DNA of 64,000 bases from Fervidobacterium sp. UBA5837. GTDB lineage: Bacteria; Thermotogota; Thermotogae; Thermotogales; Fervidobacteriaceae. The notes below the pieces were generated by a model. That model ran no database searches. It saw nothing but the letters and a program-made list of their open reading frames with translations, and was not told the DNA's origin. Shown one piece after another: positions 36,469 through 45,367 of the stretch (its first letter is position 1; every line of letters starts with the position of its first letter). Location: assembly GCA_002432805.1 (NCBI GenBank), contig DJGV01000016.1:278327-342326 (forward strand), read 5' to 3'. The position numbers and the translations under genes are program-made.

Positions 36469-37407
36469 ATGTTCGAAATTGAAAAACTTACAGAAAACAT
36501 CTCGGTGCTCCTTGCTCCGGTGAACATTGGTTTCATTTTCGATAGTTTGTCAGGCAAGGTGTATATCGTTGATACGGGCAATAGCGACGATTATCCAAGG
36601 AAGATATTGAGAAAAGCAAGCGAGCTGAATGTTGAAATTGGTGGGGTCATCAACACACATGCACATGAAGACCACATCGGTGGCAACAGTTTCCTCCAGA
36701 AAAGGACGAACTGTCGTATATATGCAACGCACTTTGAAAGCTTTTTCATAGAAGAGCCCATCCTTATGGCTATGTACCTGTACGGTGCAATGCCGTTCGA
36801 TGAATTGATTAAGAAGCTGAGAGAACCAAAAGGTTCCCATGTAACTGATATCATAGGTCCAGACTACATTGGGGGACTTGAGAAGACTGGTCTCAAGAAT
36901 TTGAAATTCATACCACTACCCGGTCATTCCTTCGATATGGTTGGAATAACTACGGAAGACGGTGTGTTCTTCATAGCTGATTCACTCGTTTCAAAACAAG
37001 TTATCGATAAATACGGCGTATTCTTCTTAACAGATGTAGAAAAACATTTGGAGACTTTGAATGGTGTAAAGAATTGGAACTTCGACAATGTTTCGTGGAT
37101 CGTTCCAAGTCACGGGAAAATCCTTCGAACTTCTTCGAAAGAGGATATGAAAGAATTCTACGATATGATAGCATTGAACATTCAGAGAATAGATGAAGTG
37201 TGTAATGTCATTTTACAAGTATGCAACCAACCGGCAACTTTGGAAGATTTGGTACGCGCAATTAGCTCTAAGTACAATAGTAACATGAGTCAGACACAGT
37301 ATTTGATTCTATTGCAGACGATAAAGATTTATCTGAATTATTTGAAAGCGAGAGGGATGATATCTTTCGATTTCGATGGCCTGCACTATACATACATTAG
37401 AAAATGA
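36469..37407 (+). CDS. Metallo-beta-lactamase-fold hydrolase with C-terminal helical/winged-helix domain
   Basis: This 312-residue cytoplasmic protein has the MBL metal signature in INTHAHEDHIGGN (near residues 60-72), a downstream metal His in PLPGHSFDMVGI and Asp in FFIADSLVS. The last 80 residues (from about MIALNIQRIDEVC) are helical and end with MISFDFDGLHYTYIRK, resembling a winged helix. The substrate is unknown; glyoxalase II-like, lactonase or RNA-processing roles cannot be separated from this sequence. The ATG is set by GGAGGAG six to seven bases upstream. The VanZ-like gene follows closely and is probably co-transcribed. Confidence 0.85.
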   Translation: MFEIEKLTENISVLLAPVNIGFIFDSLSGKVYIVDTGNSDDYPRKILRKASELNVEIGGVINTHAHEDHIGGNSFLQKRTNCRIYATHFESFFIEEPILMAMYLYGAMPFDELIKKLREPKGSHVTDIIGPDYIGGLEKTGLKNLKFIPLPGHSFDMVGITTEDGVFFIADSLVSKQVIDKYGVFFLTDVEKHLETLNGVKNWNFDNVSWIVPSHGKILRTSSKEDMKEFYDMIALNIQRIDEVCNVILQVCNQPATLEDLVRAISSKYNSNMSQTQYLILLQTIKIYLNYLKARGMISFDFDGLHYTYIRK

Positions 37408-37443
37408 GAATTTGGTGCGTTGCACACGTTACAGGGAGTTGTA

Positions 37444-38034
37444 TTGAAATTGGAAAAGAATATCAAGAGGATTGTTGGAAATGGAAGGTACGCAACGATA
37501 TCAATGGTGATAATTGGAGTAGTTGTTACTCTATTGATTATCGCAATTATGTTTTTTTCGTCAAAATCCCCGACGGACTCTTCCATGCAGTCGAGTTACG
37601 CATACAGAATGCTGAAAAAGATAGATCAAGTTTTGGACTTTTCCAATCTTCCAATTTTTCAGAAAGTTGAAAGGCAGTTGAAGATGTGGTGGTTCAAAAC
37701 TGAGTATGTACCAGCTGAAATGTTGATTAGAAAGACGGCACACTTCTCACTCTATTTTCTTCTTGCATTCTTTGTGACAGGATTTGTGCAATTTTGGAAA
37801 AGGGATGTCTTCGTTTCTATTCTCGTTGGTATTGGACTTCCAAATCTTATCGCTGTGTTCGATGAGTACAATCAACTTTACTACAATCGTGGTTCGTCAC
37901 TTAACGATGTGATGATCGACCTTTCTGGAGCTGCATGTGGCACACTTTCGTTTTTGCTTATTTTCTTGATGACTTTCCTGATTCGCCGATTCATCGTTTC
38001 GAGATTGAATGAAAAACACTCCACTGATGCATAA
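37444..38034 (+). CDS. VanZ-like membrane protein
   Basis: This 196-residue protein has about four membrane helices (about 20-40, 100-118, 123-142 and 165-185). The VanZ-family pattern is present: an N-terminal helix followed by FFSSKSPTDSS, RKTAHFSLYFLLAF, and an acidic site in FDEYNQLYYNRGSSLNDVMIDLSGAACG. VanZ-family members are associated with teicoplanin resistance and lipid or cell-wall functions, but the biochemical role here is unknown. TTG at 37444 is chosen because GGGAG lies five bases upstream. It sits between the MBL gene and the signalling cluster. Confidence 0.85.
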   Translation: MKLEKNIKRIVGNGRYATISMVIIGVVVTLLIIAIMFFSSKSPTDSSMQSSYAYRMLKKIDQVLDFSNLPIFQKVERQLKMWWFKTEYVPAEMLIRKTAHFSLYFLLAFFVTGFVQFWKRDVFVSILVGIGLPNLIAVFDEYNQLYYNRGSSLNDVMIDLSGAACGTLSFLLIFLMTFLIRRFIVSRLNEKHSTDA

Positions 38035-38077
38035 GACGGTAATAACGTAGTAACATTTGTCAGGAGGTGAGGGAAGG

Positions 38078-39550
38078 ATGAAATGGCGATATGATGAATT
38101 GAATCAATTTTATGTAAGGAGATTGATGATGCAGACAATCTCTCTTTTCACAATAGCGGCGCTCTTTCTTTCAACTACCACATTTTCAACGGTGCTTTAT
38201 ACGTTTGCCCAGAGCGCGGAACCAAAATATACCGTTGAGAATGGTAAGATAACAGGTTTATGCAACGATATCATAGATGGACTTAATAAGGAATTGGCAA
38301 AGAGTGGAATTTCCATATCGTACAAGTCAAATGAGTTAAAAACTGATTCAGAGATATTCGATTCATTGAAGAGCGGAGAGATGCAAGTATTCGTTGGTTT
38401 CGGGGTAAATGACGAGAGATACAAAGAATTAAAATACATCTTCATGCCGTTGTACAGTATCAAAGAATCGATACTTGTTCGAAAAGGTGAGTCAAAGGCT
38501 GTGATGGCAAAGAATAGTGTTACAGTTGGTACAATAAGGGCGAGCTTATCGTCTAATGACGTCAATCAAGTTTTTAAGAAACATACGACCAAGGAATTCA
38601 GAAACATAGCCGAAGCTATTGAGGCATTGGATGCTAAAAAGATAGATGCCGTTTTTTATCCAAGTATTTCAGTAGGATTTTACACTTTGAAATTCCCAGA
38701 AAAGTATGAAATACTAAACATTGAGGCAAAAAAGTATTATCATTACATCGTCTTCAACAAGCATGTTCCAGAAAACATCGTGCATGCCGTTGAACAAGCA
38801 TTAAGATCTATGTTCACTCAAAGATTAATCGATAAGATAATAAGCAAATACAAAATGCAATCGTACATGTTATCTGGAGATATTTTGGAATTTGTCACAA
38901 TTGAATGGCCACCTTACGAGTTTTCTCAAAGTGGCAAGATAGCTGGAAGTGATGTTGAGGTGATAACAGAAGTGTTTAAGAAACTTGGCTATCGCACTTC
39001 GTTCTACATAGAACTTCCATCAAGGGCAATTCAAAGAATGAAGTCTGAGATATACGATGGTGTCTTTTCCGTTTGGAATGGGGATGAAAGAGACAACTTC
39101 TTGTTGTATCCAGATGAACCTATCAGTTACACAAAAGAGGTATTATGGTATATAAAGTCGAATTCGAAGAATTTACAAGATACGCTGAATTCATCTGATA
39201 CAATCTGTGGATATGTTAATGGTTATGCGTACGACGACAAATTTTGGCAACTTAAGTGCACAAAAATTCCACTAGAGTCTGATGAAGTCGGTTTCAATCT
39301 TCTAAGAGTCCGCCGAATAGATGCTTTTGCAACTGCGTATGAAACGGGCAAATTCGTTGCAAAAGAATTGGGTATGCTGAATGAAGTCAGTTTTGCATAC
39401 ATTTCTGAACAAAAGAGGCCACAGCATTTGGCCTTTGCAAATAATATTTACGGTTCTTATCTAGCACGTATTTTTTCACAAGAGTTAACCAAGTTCAAGA
39501 TGACTTATAGATATGAAGATATCTTATCGAAGTACGGAATAGGACTTTGA
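38078..39550 (+). CDS. Periplasmic binding protein with two tandem SBP_bac_3-like domains
   Basis: The 490-residue protein has a membrane-targeting N-terminus (RRLMMQTISLFTIAALFLSTT, then cleavage or anchoring near TFAQSAEP). Two family-3 solute-binding (Venus-flytrap) domains follow, about 45-265 and 268-490. The second has the usual motifs FVTIEWPPYEFSQSGKIAGSDVEVITEVFKKLGY and SRAIQRMKSEIYDGVFSVW. The first is more diverged (ITGLCNDIIDGLNKEL, DAVFYPSISVGFY). Tandem flytraps of this kind form the sensory part of BvgS-type kinases; here they are a separate protein directly upstream of a kinase with a small periplasmic loop, so it likely presents ligand to that kinase (inference). The ATG at 38078 has a perfect AGGAGGTGA; ATG at 38126 with AAGGAG is an alternative. 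Confidence 0.85.
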   Translation: MKWRYDELNQFYVRRLMMQTISLFTIAALFLSTTTFSTVLYTFAQSAEPKYTVENGKITGLCNDIIDGLNKELAKSGISISYKSNELKTDSEIFDSLKSGEMQVFVGFGVNDERYKELKYIFMPLYSIKESILVRKGESKAVMAKNSVTVGTIRASLSSNDVNQVFKKHTTKEFRNIAEAIEALDAKKIDAVFYPSISVGFYTLKFPEKYEILNIEAKKYYHYIVFNKHVPENIVHAVEQALRSMFTQRLIDKIISKYKMQSYMLSGDILEFVTIEWPPYEFSQSGKIAGSDVEVITEVFKKLGYRTSFYIELPSRAIQRMKSEIYDGVFSVWNGDERDNFLLYPDEPISYTKEVLWYIKSNSKNLQDTLNSSDTICGYVNGYAYDDKFWQLKCTKIPLESDEVGFNLLRVRRIDAFATAYETGKFVAKELGMLNEVSFAYISEQKRPQHLAFANNIYGSYLARIFSQELTKFKMTYRYEDILSKYGIGL

Positions 39551-39589
39551 AATAAGTAAAATAAGTAACAAATCAAGGGGGGATCCACA

Positions 39590-40954
39590 TTGCAACACAT
39601 GAAAATGGGTAATAGATTCATGCTGTACAATATCATAGTGCTGTTAATTATGATCGCTTTTTACATAGGCTTTTCAGTAAATTACATATCATCTTGGAAA
39701 AAGTCACTTTTCCAAGTGATGGATAGTTTTGCACAGTCTCTGTCCTATCCAGCCTGGACACTTAACGACGGTTTAGCGAAGTACATCGTAACTCCAATGA
39801 TAAGAGTAGAAGATGTGCTTTCGATAAGAGTTATGGATGATCGCGGTAACGAATTGGCGTACATCGACGACAATAAAAACGTCGGTAGCGTTTTGGACAA
39901 GGTGTTGAACATTAGAAAGGGAACAAGAACAGTTGAGTTGTATTACAAAGGGTTATTTGCTGGAAGAGTGGAATTTTACTACTACTATTGGACACCAACC
40001 GTTCTGCTCTTTCAAATTGCCATCATTTTGGTGTTCCTTTATTTGTTGATCTATATGTTCTTGATGAATCTACAGAAGAATAAAGCATTGGAAAAAACGA
40101 CGAAAGAACTAAATGAGGCAAATTCTGAGTTGGAATTGGCATTGAGCGAGTTGGAGGAAACACAGCAACGTGTTGTAAATTCGGAGAAGATGGCTGCACT
40201 TGGCAAACTCATGGTTAACATTGCTCACGATGTCAACACACCAACCGGTATAATATATTCGTCGGCGACAGAACTTTTAGACAAGTATGTACTCGTTAAT
40301 GAAAAGTACGCAAAGGACGAATTAACTGAAGATGAATTTGGAAATTATTTGGAGATTACTGGTCAAGTATTGGACATTATTATACGGAATTCTCAAAAGA
40401 TCAAAGAACTCGTTCAAAGTCTCAAACGTGTCGCAATGCAGGAAGTAACACAAACCTTCTCCGATATCAATCTCAAAGAGTTGACTGAAGATGTCTTGAG
40501 AACATTGCATCCAAAACTGAGAAAGACGAGAATAGAGGTTGTCACGAATATTCCGGATGCTCTTGTCATACATACAGTTCCCGGTGCCTGGGCTCAGATC
40601 TTTATGAATTTGATAGACAATTCTATCACCCATGGTTTTGGATACGATAATCCAGGAAGGATAGAAATCAATGCTAAGGTGAGTTCAGATCTTCTCATTG
40701 TGGAATACAAAGATAACGGCAAGGGAATGGATGAAGAGACAAAAAGAAAGGCATTTGAACCTTTTTTTACCACAGATGAAGTACATGGCTCTGGACTTGG
40801 GCTCAGTATTACTTACCAATTGGTTGTCGAATTACTTGGTGGTGATATATTGCTTGAAAGTCAAAAGGGAAAGGGTGTAAAATTCATTATGAGGATACCA
40901 ATCAAACGGGACGAACAAATTGCGCAATCAAAGAGTGATACACAGAATTTCTAA
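39590..40954 (+). CDS. Membrane sensor histidine kinase
   Basis: This 454-residue kinase has two membrane helices (about 11-31 and 134-158) flanking a periplasmic domain of about 100 residues, a coiled-coil linker (160-200), the dimerisation/phosphoacceptor helix KMAALGKLMVNIAHDVNTPTG with His 213, and a catalytic domain with N-box FMNLIDNSITHG, G1 DNGKGMDE, F-box FEPFFTT and G2 GSGLGLSIT. It starts with TTG after AGGGGGGAT. It lies 39 bp after the binding protein and 46 bp before a REC-HD-GYP regulator, so the three genes form a signal chain from the periplasm to the cytoplasm. Confidence 0.93.
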   Translation: MQHMKMGNRFMLYNIIVLLIMIAFYIGFSVNYISSWKKSLFQVMDSFAQSLSYPAWTLNDGLAKYIVTPMIRVEDVLSIRVMDDRGNELAYIDDNKNVGSVLDKVLNIRKGTRTVELYYKGLFAGRVEFYYYYWTPTVLLFQIAIILVFLYLLIYMFLMNLQKNKALEKTTKELNEANSELELALSELEETQQRVVNSEKMAALGKLMVNIAHDVNTPTGIIYSSATELLDKYVLVNEKYAKDELTEDEFGNYLEITGQVLDIIIRNSQKIKELVQSLKRVAMQEVTQTFSDINLKELTEDVLRTLHPKLRKTRIEVVTNIPDALVIHTVPGAWAQIFMNLIDNSITHGFGYDNPGRIEINAKVSSDLLIVEYKDNGKGMDEETKRKAFEPFFTTDEVHGSGLGLSITYQLVVELLGGDILLESQKGKGVKFIMRIPIKRDEQIAQSKSDTQNF

Positions 40955-41000
40955 CAATCTGATTGTTGCCTTTGCTTCATCGAAATGGAGGTGCTAAACG

Positions 41001-42428
41001 ATGCCAGAGTTCTTGAAGAAGTCTGCCAAGAGTGTGATTAAGGGAGAACCATGGAAGGTGCTCGTAGTAGACGATGAACCAGACGTGCATGCCATTACAT
41101 CGGTAATCGCAAGAGATATAGTTTTTCTCAACAGACCTGTAAGAATCTATAGTGCCTATTCAGAGAAAGAAGCTAAGGAGATTCTCGCTTCGACACCGGA
41201 CATGGCATTGGCTATGATAGATGTTGTGATGGAAAAGGATAGTTCTGGTTTAGAACTAGCGCAATTTATAAGAGAGGAAATGAATAACAACCGCATTAGG
41301 TTGGTCATTCGCACAGGGCAACCAGGCTTTGCACCCCCAAGGGAGATAATTTTAAAGTATGATATAAACGATTACCGTGAGAAGGCAGAACTTTCGAGTA
41401 GTGCGCTCTTTACATTGATCGTAGCAAAATTGAGAGAGTACAACGATTTTGTCATATTGGATAAACAAAGATTACTGCTATCTAAGCTTGGCTCTCTGAC
41501 TTCTATGTTCATCAATCTTGGTCCGGAAGTGAATGTCGTAAATCTTGTAGATGAGATATTCAACAGTGTTTCAAAGATATTAGATGTCGAAATTCGTACA
41601 ATACATACAGTCATAGACAAAGAAGAGTACATAAGAAGTAAGAAAACTTCCTGGTCGAGTTCTGCTGAAAATATTGGAGATGAACTTTCGTTTTCGGTAA
41701 GAACTAGCCTAAATGACTACATTAAATTTAATGTGCACTTTTCTTCTATCTTAGACGAGTCTTTTGAGAAGATTTTAGATGTCTTCATTTCAGAATTCGT
41801 TACGAGGGTTGAAAACGATGTGATATCGAAAGATTTAATTGAGAGTCTCTATAAGGTTGTTTACATAATTTCTGAAGTTACAGAAGCACGTTCTCTTGAA
41901 ACTGGGGAACATGTGAGAAGGGTTGGTACAGCAACGAAAATACTTGCAGAGGGCCTTGGAATAAACGATGAGGATTTACCACTACTCGAAGTCGCGGCCA
42001 TGCTCCATGATGTTGGCAAGATAGGTATACCGGATTCGATATTGCTAAAACCTTCAAGGCTTTCAGATGAAGAATTCGAAATAATGAAGCAGCATGCGTC
42101 TATTGGTTACAACATCCTCTCTACAGTAGACCATCCGCTCTTTAAGATGGCAAGTTTGGTTGCACTGTACCACCATGAGAATTGGGATGGATCAGGTTAT
42201 CCAAAAGGGCTAAAAGGTGGAGATATTCCGCTTTACGCAAGAATAGTTGGCCTAATGGATGTGTACGATGCATTGCTTTCAGACAGAATTTATAGGCCCG
42301 CTTGGAATGAAGAAACTGTGCTCAAGTATATAAGAGAAAACGTGGAGAAAAAATTCGATCCCAAGATCGTGGAAATTTTCGAAAGGAATTACGATAAGAT
42401 AAGAGCACTCTATTTTCTCGGCTTTTAG
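41001..42428 (+). CDS. Response regulator REC-DUF3369-HD-GYP (predicted c-di-GMP phosphodiesterase)
   Basis: The 475-residue regulator starts with a receiver domain (LVVDDEPDVH, phospho-acceptor Asp 74 in AMIDVVMEKD; a Lys in the YREKAELSSSAL switch region). The middle region (about 155-280) matches the DUF3369 type by position and architecture. The C-terminal HD-GYP domain (about 285-470) has ARSLETGEHVRRVG, AAMLHDVGKIGIPDSILLKPS (His 336, Asp 337), HHENWDGSGYP (GYP at 399-401) and LMDVYDALLSDRIY. All metal ligands seem intact, so it should hydrolyse c-di-GMP or a similar cyclic dinucleotide when phosphorylated. The ATG follows GGAGGTG. It is last in the signalling unit. Confidence 0.92.
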   Translation: MPEFLKKSAKSVIKGEPWKVLVVDDEPDVHAITSVIARDIVFLNRPVRIYSAYSEKEAKEILASTPDMALAMIDVVMEKDSSGLELAQFIREEMNNNRIRLVIRTGQPGFAPPREIILKYDINDYREKAELSSSALFTLIVAKLREYNDFVILDKQRLLLSKLGSLTSMFINLGPEVNVVNLVDEIFNSVSKILDVEIRTIHTVIDKEEYIRSKKTSWSSSAENIGDELSFSVRTSLNDYIKFNVHFSSILDESFEKILDVFISEFVTRVENDVISKDLIESLYKVVYIISEVTEARSLETGEHVRRVGTATKILAEGLGINDEDLPLLEVAAMLHDVGKIGIPDSILLKPSRLSDEEFEIMKQHASIGYNILSTVDHPLFKMASLVALYHHENWDGSGYPKGLKGGDIPLYARIVGLMDVYDALLSDRIYRPAWNEETVLKYIRENVEKKFDPKIVEIFERNYDKIRALYFLGF

Positions 42429-42479
42429 ACGATACCGTTTTACATCAATCTCGTTGAAAGATTGTACGTAAGGCAAATC

Positions 42480-43145
42480 TCAATTTATGCATATCAAATC
42501 TTTGAGTTGCTCAAATGTCTTGTCACCTATGCCTTTGACGTTTTTGATTTCATCGATAGATTTAAAGCCGCCATTTTGATTTCGATACTCTATTATGGCC
42601 TGTGCTTTTGTGGGACCTATGTTTGGTAATTCTTGAAGTGTTTCAAAATCTGCTGTATTTATGTTTATCTTCACGCTCTGTGCGTTATTCGTACTTATTG
42701 CAGCATTCGTATTACCTACATTAGCTGTAACGATAGCTGTAACGATTTGTGTATTGGTTTCTTTACCCTCTACTTTTATACGGTCTTTCATCTTTTCGTA
42801 TGTCTTCTGTCCTATGCCAGGTACGTTCATTATGTCTTCAGGTTTGGTAAATGGCATCTTTTCCCTGTATTCAATAATTGCCCGGGCTTTTGAAGGACCA
42901 ATCCCGGGCAATGTTTCCAATTCTTCGGTTGTTGCTTTATTTAGGTCAATAACGGGCGATATATATTGCCTTGTGCCACCTTCTGATGCTACTGCGTTTG
43001 TTTGATTTGATTGCTGCGTATAGAATTTCGGTTGCAAGAGCACGCCCGATACGATGATCAAGAGTGCATAGATGGCGAAAAACGTCTTTTCGTTTTTTGA
43101 AAATCTGTTCCAAAGGTCGGCAATGCCATCGCGTATTCTTTGCAA
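42480..43145 (-). CDS. comEA: ComEA-like DNA-binding protein with two helix-hairpin-helix domains
   Basis: The 221-residue product has a membrane anchor (about 22-40) and two ComEA-type HhH domains: INLNKATTEELETLPGIGPSKARAIIEYRE... (here DLNKATTEE, 68-125) and ININTADFETLQELPNIGPTKAQAIIEYRNQNGGF (about 158-221). A Thr/Asn-rich linker joins them. ComEA binds incoming double-stranded DNA during competence; most homologues have a single domain pair, so the duplicate is unusual. The start is unclear: TTG at 43145 has only GGAAAG upstream. A GGTGGGTGATT site lies further upstream, four bases before an in-frame ATA. The last gene of an M42/SPOR/ComEA run. Confidence 0.82.
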   Translation of the reverse strand: MQRIRDGIADLWNRFSKNEKTFFAIYALLIIVSGVLLQPKFYTQQSNQTNAVASEGGTRQYISPVIDLNKATTEELETLPGIGPSKARAIIEYREKMPFTKPEDIMNVPGIGQKTYEKMKDRIKVEGKETNTQIVTAIVTANVGNTNAAISTNNAQSVKININTADFETLQELPNIGPTKAQAIIEYRNQNGGFKSIDEIKNVKGIGDKTFEQLKDLICIN

Positions 43146-43220
43146 TCTTTCTTTCCATTCGTCACGTATTTGGAATCACCCACCACACATCAAGCTATAA
43201 CAAGCTATACATTACTGGTT

Positions 43221-44123
43221 CTAACTTCCAACTCTTGACACTGCTGCGCCCTTTATTGTTGCATATTTCGAAAGTTCTGTCCAATCCTGTCCGTAGTAAA
43301 AGTTCCTAGCTTCATTCTCACTTGTGAATATACCCATGCATATGGAGTATCCACCCTTTGTCGTAACACTAAATGCACTGATTCCTACGGTACGTAAATT
43401 GACAACTGATTTGAATGTTTCTTTTGAGTCTGTAATGACGTTGGTTTTGATTGTATAGAATCCATTGGAAGTTTTGAGATCTGGCATTACGTTTTTCGTT
43501 GTGACAACGTAGTACTTTCCACCACTTCCACGGTCTATCACATAATTCTGCGTCCTCTTTGCAATCTTCAGCGCAGTCTCACCATCTACAGTGTACAGAT
43601 AAAACGTACCCTCAGGCAGATTTTCAGCCATCCGTGATACCAAGAGGTCATAATCGAATTTCGTTAAGTCCTTGAGATATTTGTTTTCATCTACTTGTGT
43701 GGATTGTGCTGACTGAGTTGCTTGAGTTGTTTGACCCGTCTGCTCTGTTGGTTCTGTAACTACAACTATAGGTTGTCCTAATTGAACGGTACTCGCCTGT
43801 CCAGTGATGTTTGTCATACTGCTAACATTGGTAGATACAGTCGTCGGTTCTGTGATATCGGTTGCAACTTCGGTTGCACTTTCAACGATAACTAAGGTCT
43901 GAGTTGCAGTATTTATCGTTGTCTCAACGGGAGGTTGTGTGTTTGGATTTACCTCACGTATGACAGCATCAACTTGTGATTTCTGCATCTTTAGGTAAAA
44001 TGCGTAGAGAAAGAGTGAAATAGTAATCAACGACAACACGATTATCACTGTCGAAAGCACTTTCAAATCAAAGTCTGTTATTTCTTTCCACTTTCTTGAA
44101 CCGATCGGTGTTCTTTCTCTCAC
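43221..44123 (-). CDS. Membrane-anchored protein with SPOR-like C-terminal domain
   Basis: This 300-residue protein has a short cytoplasmic N-terminus, one membrane helix (about 22-44), a Thr/Gln/Val-rich extracytoplasmic linker (about 60-145; many TQ and ST dipeptides) and a folded C-terminal domain ending with GGYSICMGIFTSENEARNFYYGQDWTELSKYATIKGAAVSRVG. The last part resembles a SPOR peptidoglycan-binding repeat (YSICMGIFTSENEAR), suggesting a cell-wall or division role, but the match is by pattern only. GTG start, three bases past the M42 peptidase stop, so co-transcribed with it. Confidence 0.7.
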   Translation of the reverse strand: MRERTPIGSRKWKEITDFDLKVLSTVIIVLSLITISLFLYAFYLKMQKSQVDAVIREVNPNTQPPVETTINTATQTLVIVESATEVATDITEPTTVSTNVSSMTNITGQASTVQLGQPIVVVTEPTEQTGQTTQATQSAQSTQVDENKYLKDLTKFDYDLLVSRMAENLPEGTFYLYTVDGETALKIAKRTQNYVIDRGSGGKYYVVTTKNVMPDLKTSNGFYTIKTNVITDSKETFKSVVNLRTVGISAFSVTTKGGYSICMGIFTSENEARNFYYGQDWTELSKYATIKGAAVSRVGS

Positions 44124-44125
44124 CT

Positions 44126-45151
44126 TTATTCTAGCCCCTCTTCGCAGTATTTCAGAGTAAGTTGTATCGTCGCCTCCACATCGGATTCACAAATCATTTC
44201 GTTCGGAGTGTGAATGTATCTTGTTGGGATAGAGATGGTTGCACTCGGAATACCAGACTTTGTTGCTTGGTATCCTGCAGCATCTGTTCCACCGAATATG
44301 AGTACTTCCATCTGATATTGAATACCGTGTTTTTCAGCGATATTTCTCAATTTATCAACGATGTACCTATTACTTATCGACATCGTATCCTTTACTTTTA
44401 TGCAAGCACCTTTCCCAAGTGCCATGGGAATCCTCTTCATACCCTTTGGTGTATCTCCTACAGCCGTCACATCGAGGGCTATGGCAACATCTGGATTGAT
44501 GTCGTAACCTGCAGTCTGTGCACCGATGAGTCCTACTTCTTCTTGTATTGCAAATACCCCGTATACTGTATTTTTTGGATTTTTGATTCTCTTCAGCGTC
44601 TCTATGATAACAGCACATCCTATTCTATCATCCATCGACTTGCTTATCATGAAGTCACCTTGCTTGTGAAAGTAGCTATCGAACGTTCCAAAAGTACCAA
44701 TCGGGCACAATTTCTCAGCCTCTTCTCTATTCTTTGCACCAATGTCTACGAACAGTTTTTCCAAAGACATTTTTTGTAGATTGTTTTGTGATTCTTCAGC
44801 CGTCTCTCCTTCGATGCCTACTATTCCAATAACATTACCAAAGCACAATCTTTTTTCGAAGATGGTGTACGGTGATACTCCCCCAACTCTTTCTATCTTC
44901 AGAAATCCTCTGTCATCGATGTTTGTCACGACGACACCTATTTCATCCATATGTGCATCGAGCAACACTTTCTTATCGCTTGTACCGGTTCTCCAAACGA
45001 TCAAGTTACCCAACTTGTCTATTCTATAACCATCGATGTGTCCTTCGAGTTCTTTCAAAATAACACTTGCGATTTCTTGCTCTCTACCACTGGGACTGTG
45101 AACCTCTGTAAGTTTTTTTACCAATTCCCCCAGTTCTCCCAAATTGCCCAT
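44126..45151 (-). CDS. M42 family aminopeptidase
   Basis: This 341-residue cytoplasmic metallopeptidase belongs to the M42 family of dodecameric (TET) aminopeptidases. Metal and catalytic residues are visible in LLDAHMDEIGVVV, SKSMDDRIGC (bridging Asp), IQEEVGLIGA (catalytic Glu pair), ALDVTAVGDT and the C-terminal IPTRYIHTPNEMI. A CxxxC-like Cys at LCPIG is also present. The ATG follows GGAGGTG. First gene of a run with the SPOR-like and ComEA genes; a promoter lies 75 bp upstream. Confidence 0.93.
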   Translation of the reverse strand: MGNLGELGELVKKLTEVHSPSGREQEIASVILKELEGHIDGYRIDKLGNLIVWRTGTSDKKVLLDAHMDEIGVVVTNIDDRGFLKIERVGGVSPYTIFEKRLCFGNVIGIVGIEGETAEESQNNLQKMSLEKLFVDIGAKNREEAEKLCPIGTFGTFDSYFHKQGDFMISKSMDDRIGCAVIIETLKRIKNPKNTVYGVFAIQEEVGLIGAQTAGYDINPDVAIALDVTAVGDTPKGMKRIPMALGKGACIKVKDTMSISNRYIVDKLRNIAEKHGIQYQMEVLIFGGTDAAGYQATKSGIPSATISIPTRYIHTPNEMICESDVEATIQLTLKYCEEGLE

Positions 45152-45226
45152 CTTTGTAACACCTCCAGTTGTGTTTTGATCAGAAAATATCGTTCAGTAA
45201 TATGCCGTGCAATTTAATCATTTTTA

Positions 45227-45237
45227 ATTATATCACA
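45227..45237 (-). promoter_or_regulatory. Predicted promoter (extended -10) of the M42 peptidase operon
   Basis: TGTGATATAAT on the minus strand, an extended -10 identical to that of ompA over ten bases. The -35 is not clear. It faces away from the radical-SAM promoter in the same 216-bp intergenic space. Confidence 0.55.
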
Positions 45238-45316
45238 AAAGTGATGTTCACAAATCCACCTTAAGGTGTCAAAAACAAAAAATATACAGAAATTCAACGT
45301 ATCTTCTCTTCAATAG

Positions 45317-45325
45317 TGTTATAAT
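45317..45325 (+). promoter_or_regulatory. Predicted promoter (extended -10) of the radical-SAM operon
   Basis: TGTTATAAT at 45317-45325 fits an extended -10, about 40 bp upstream of the first start. No good -35 is present. Confidence 0.5.
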
Positions 45326-45367
45326 ATCATCGATGTTACTGTAATCATATAATCTTGTCTAGAAAGT

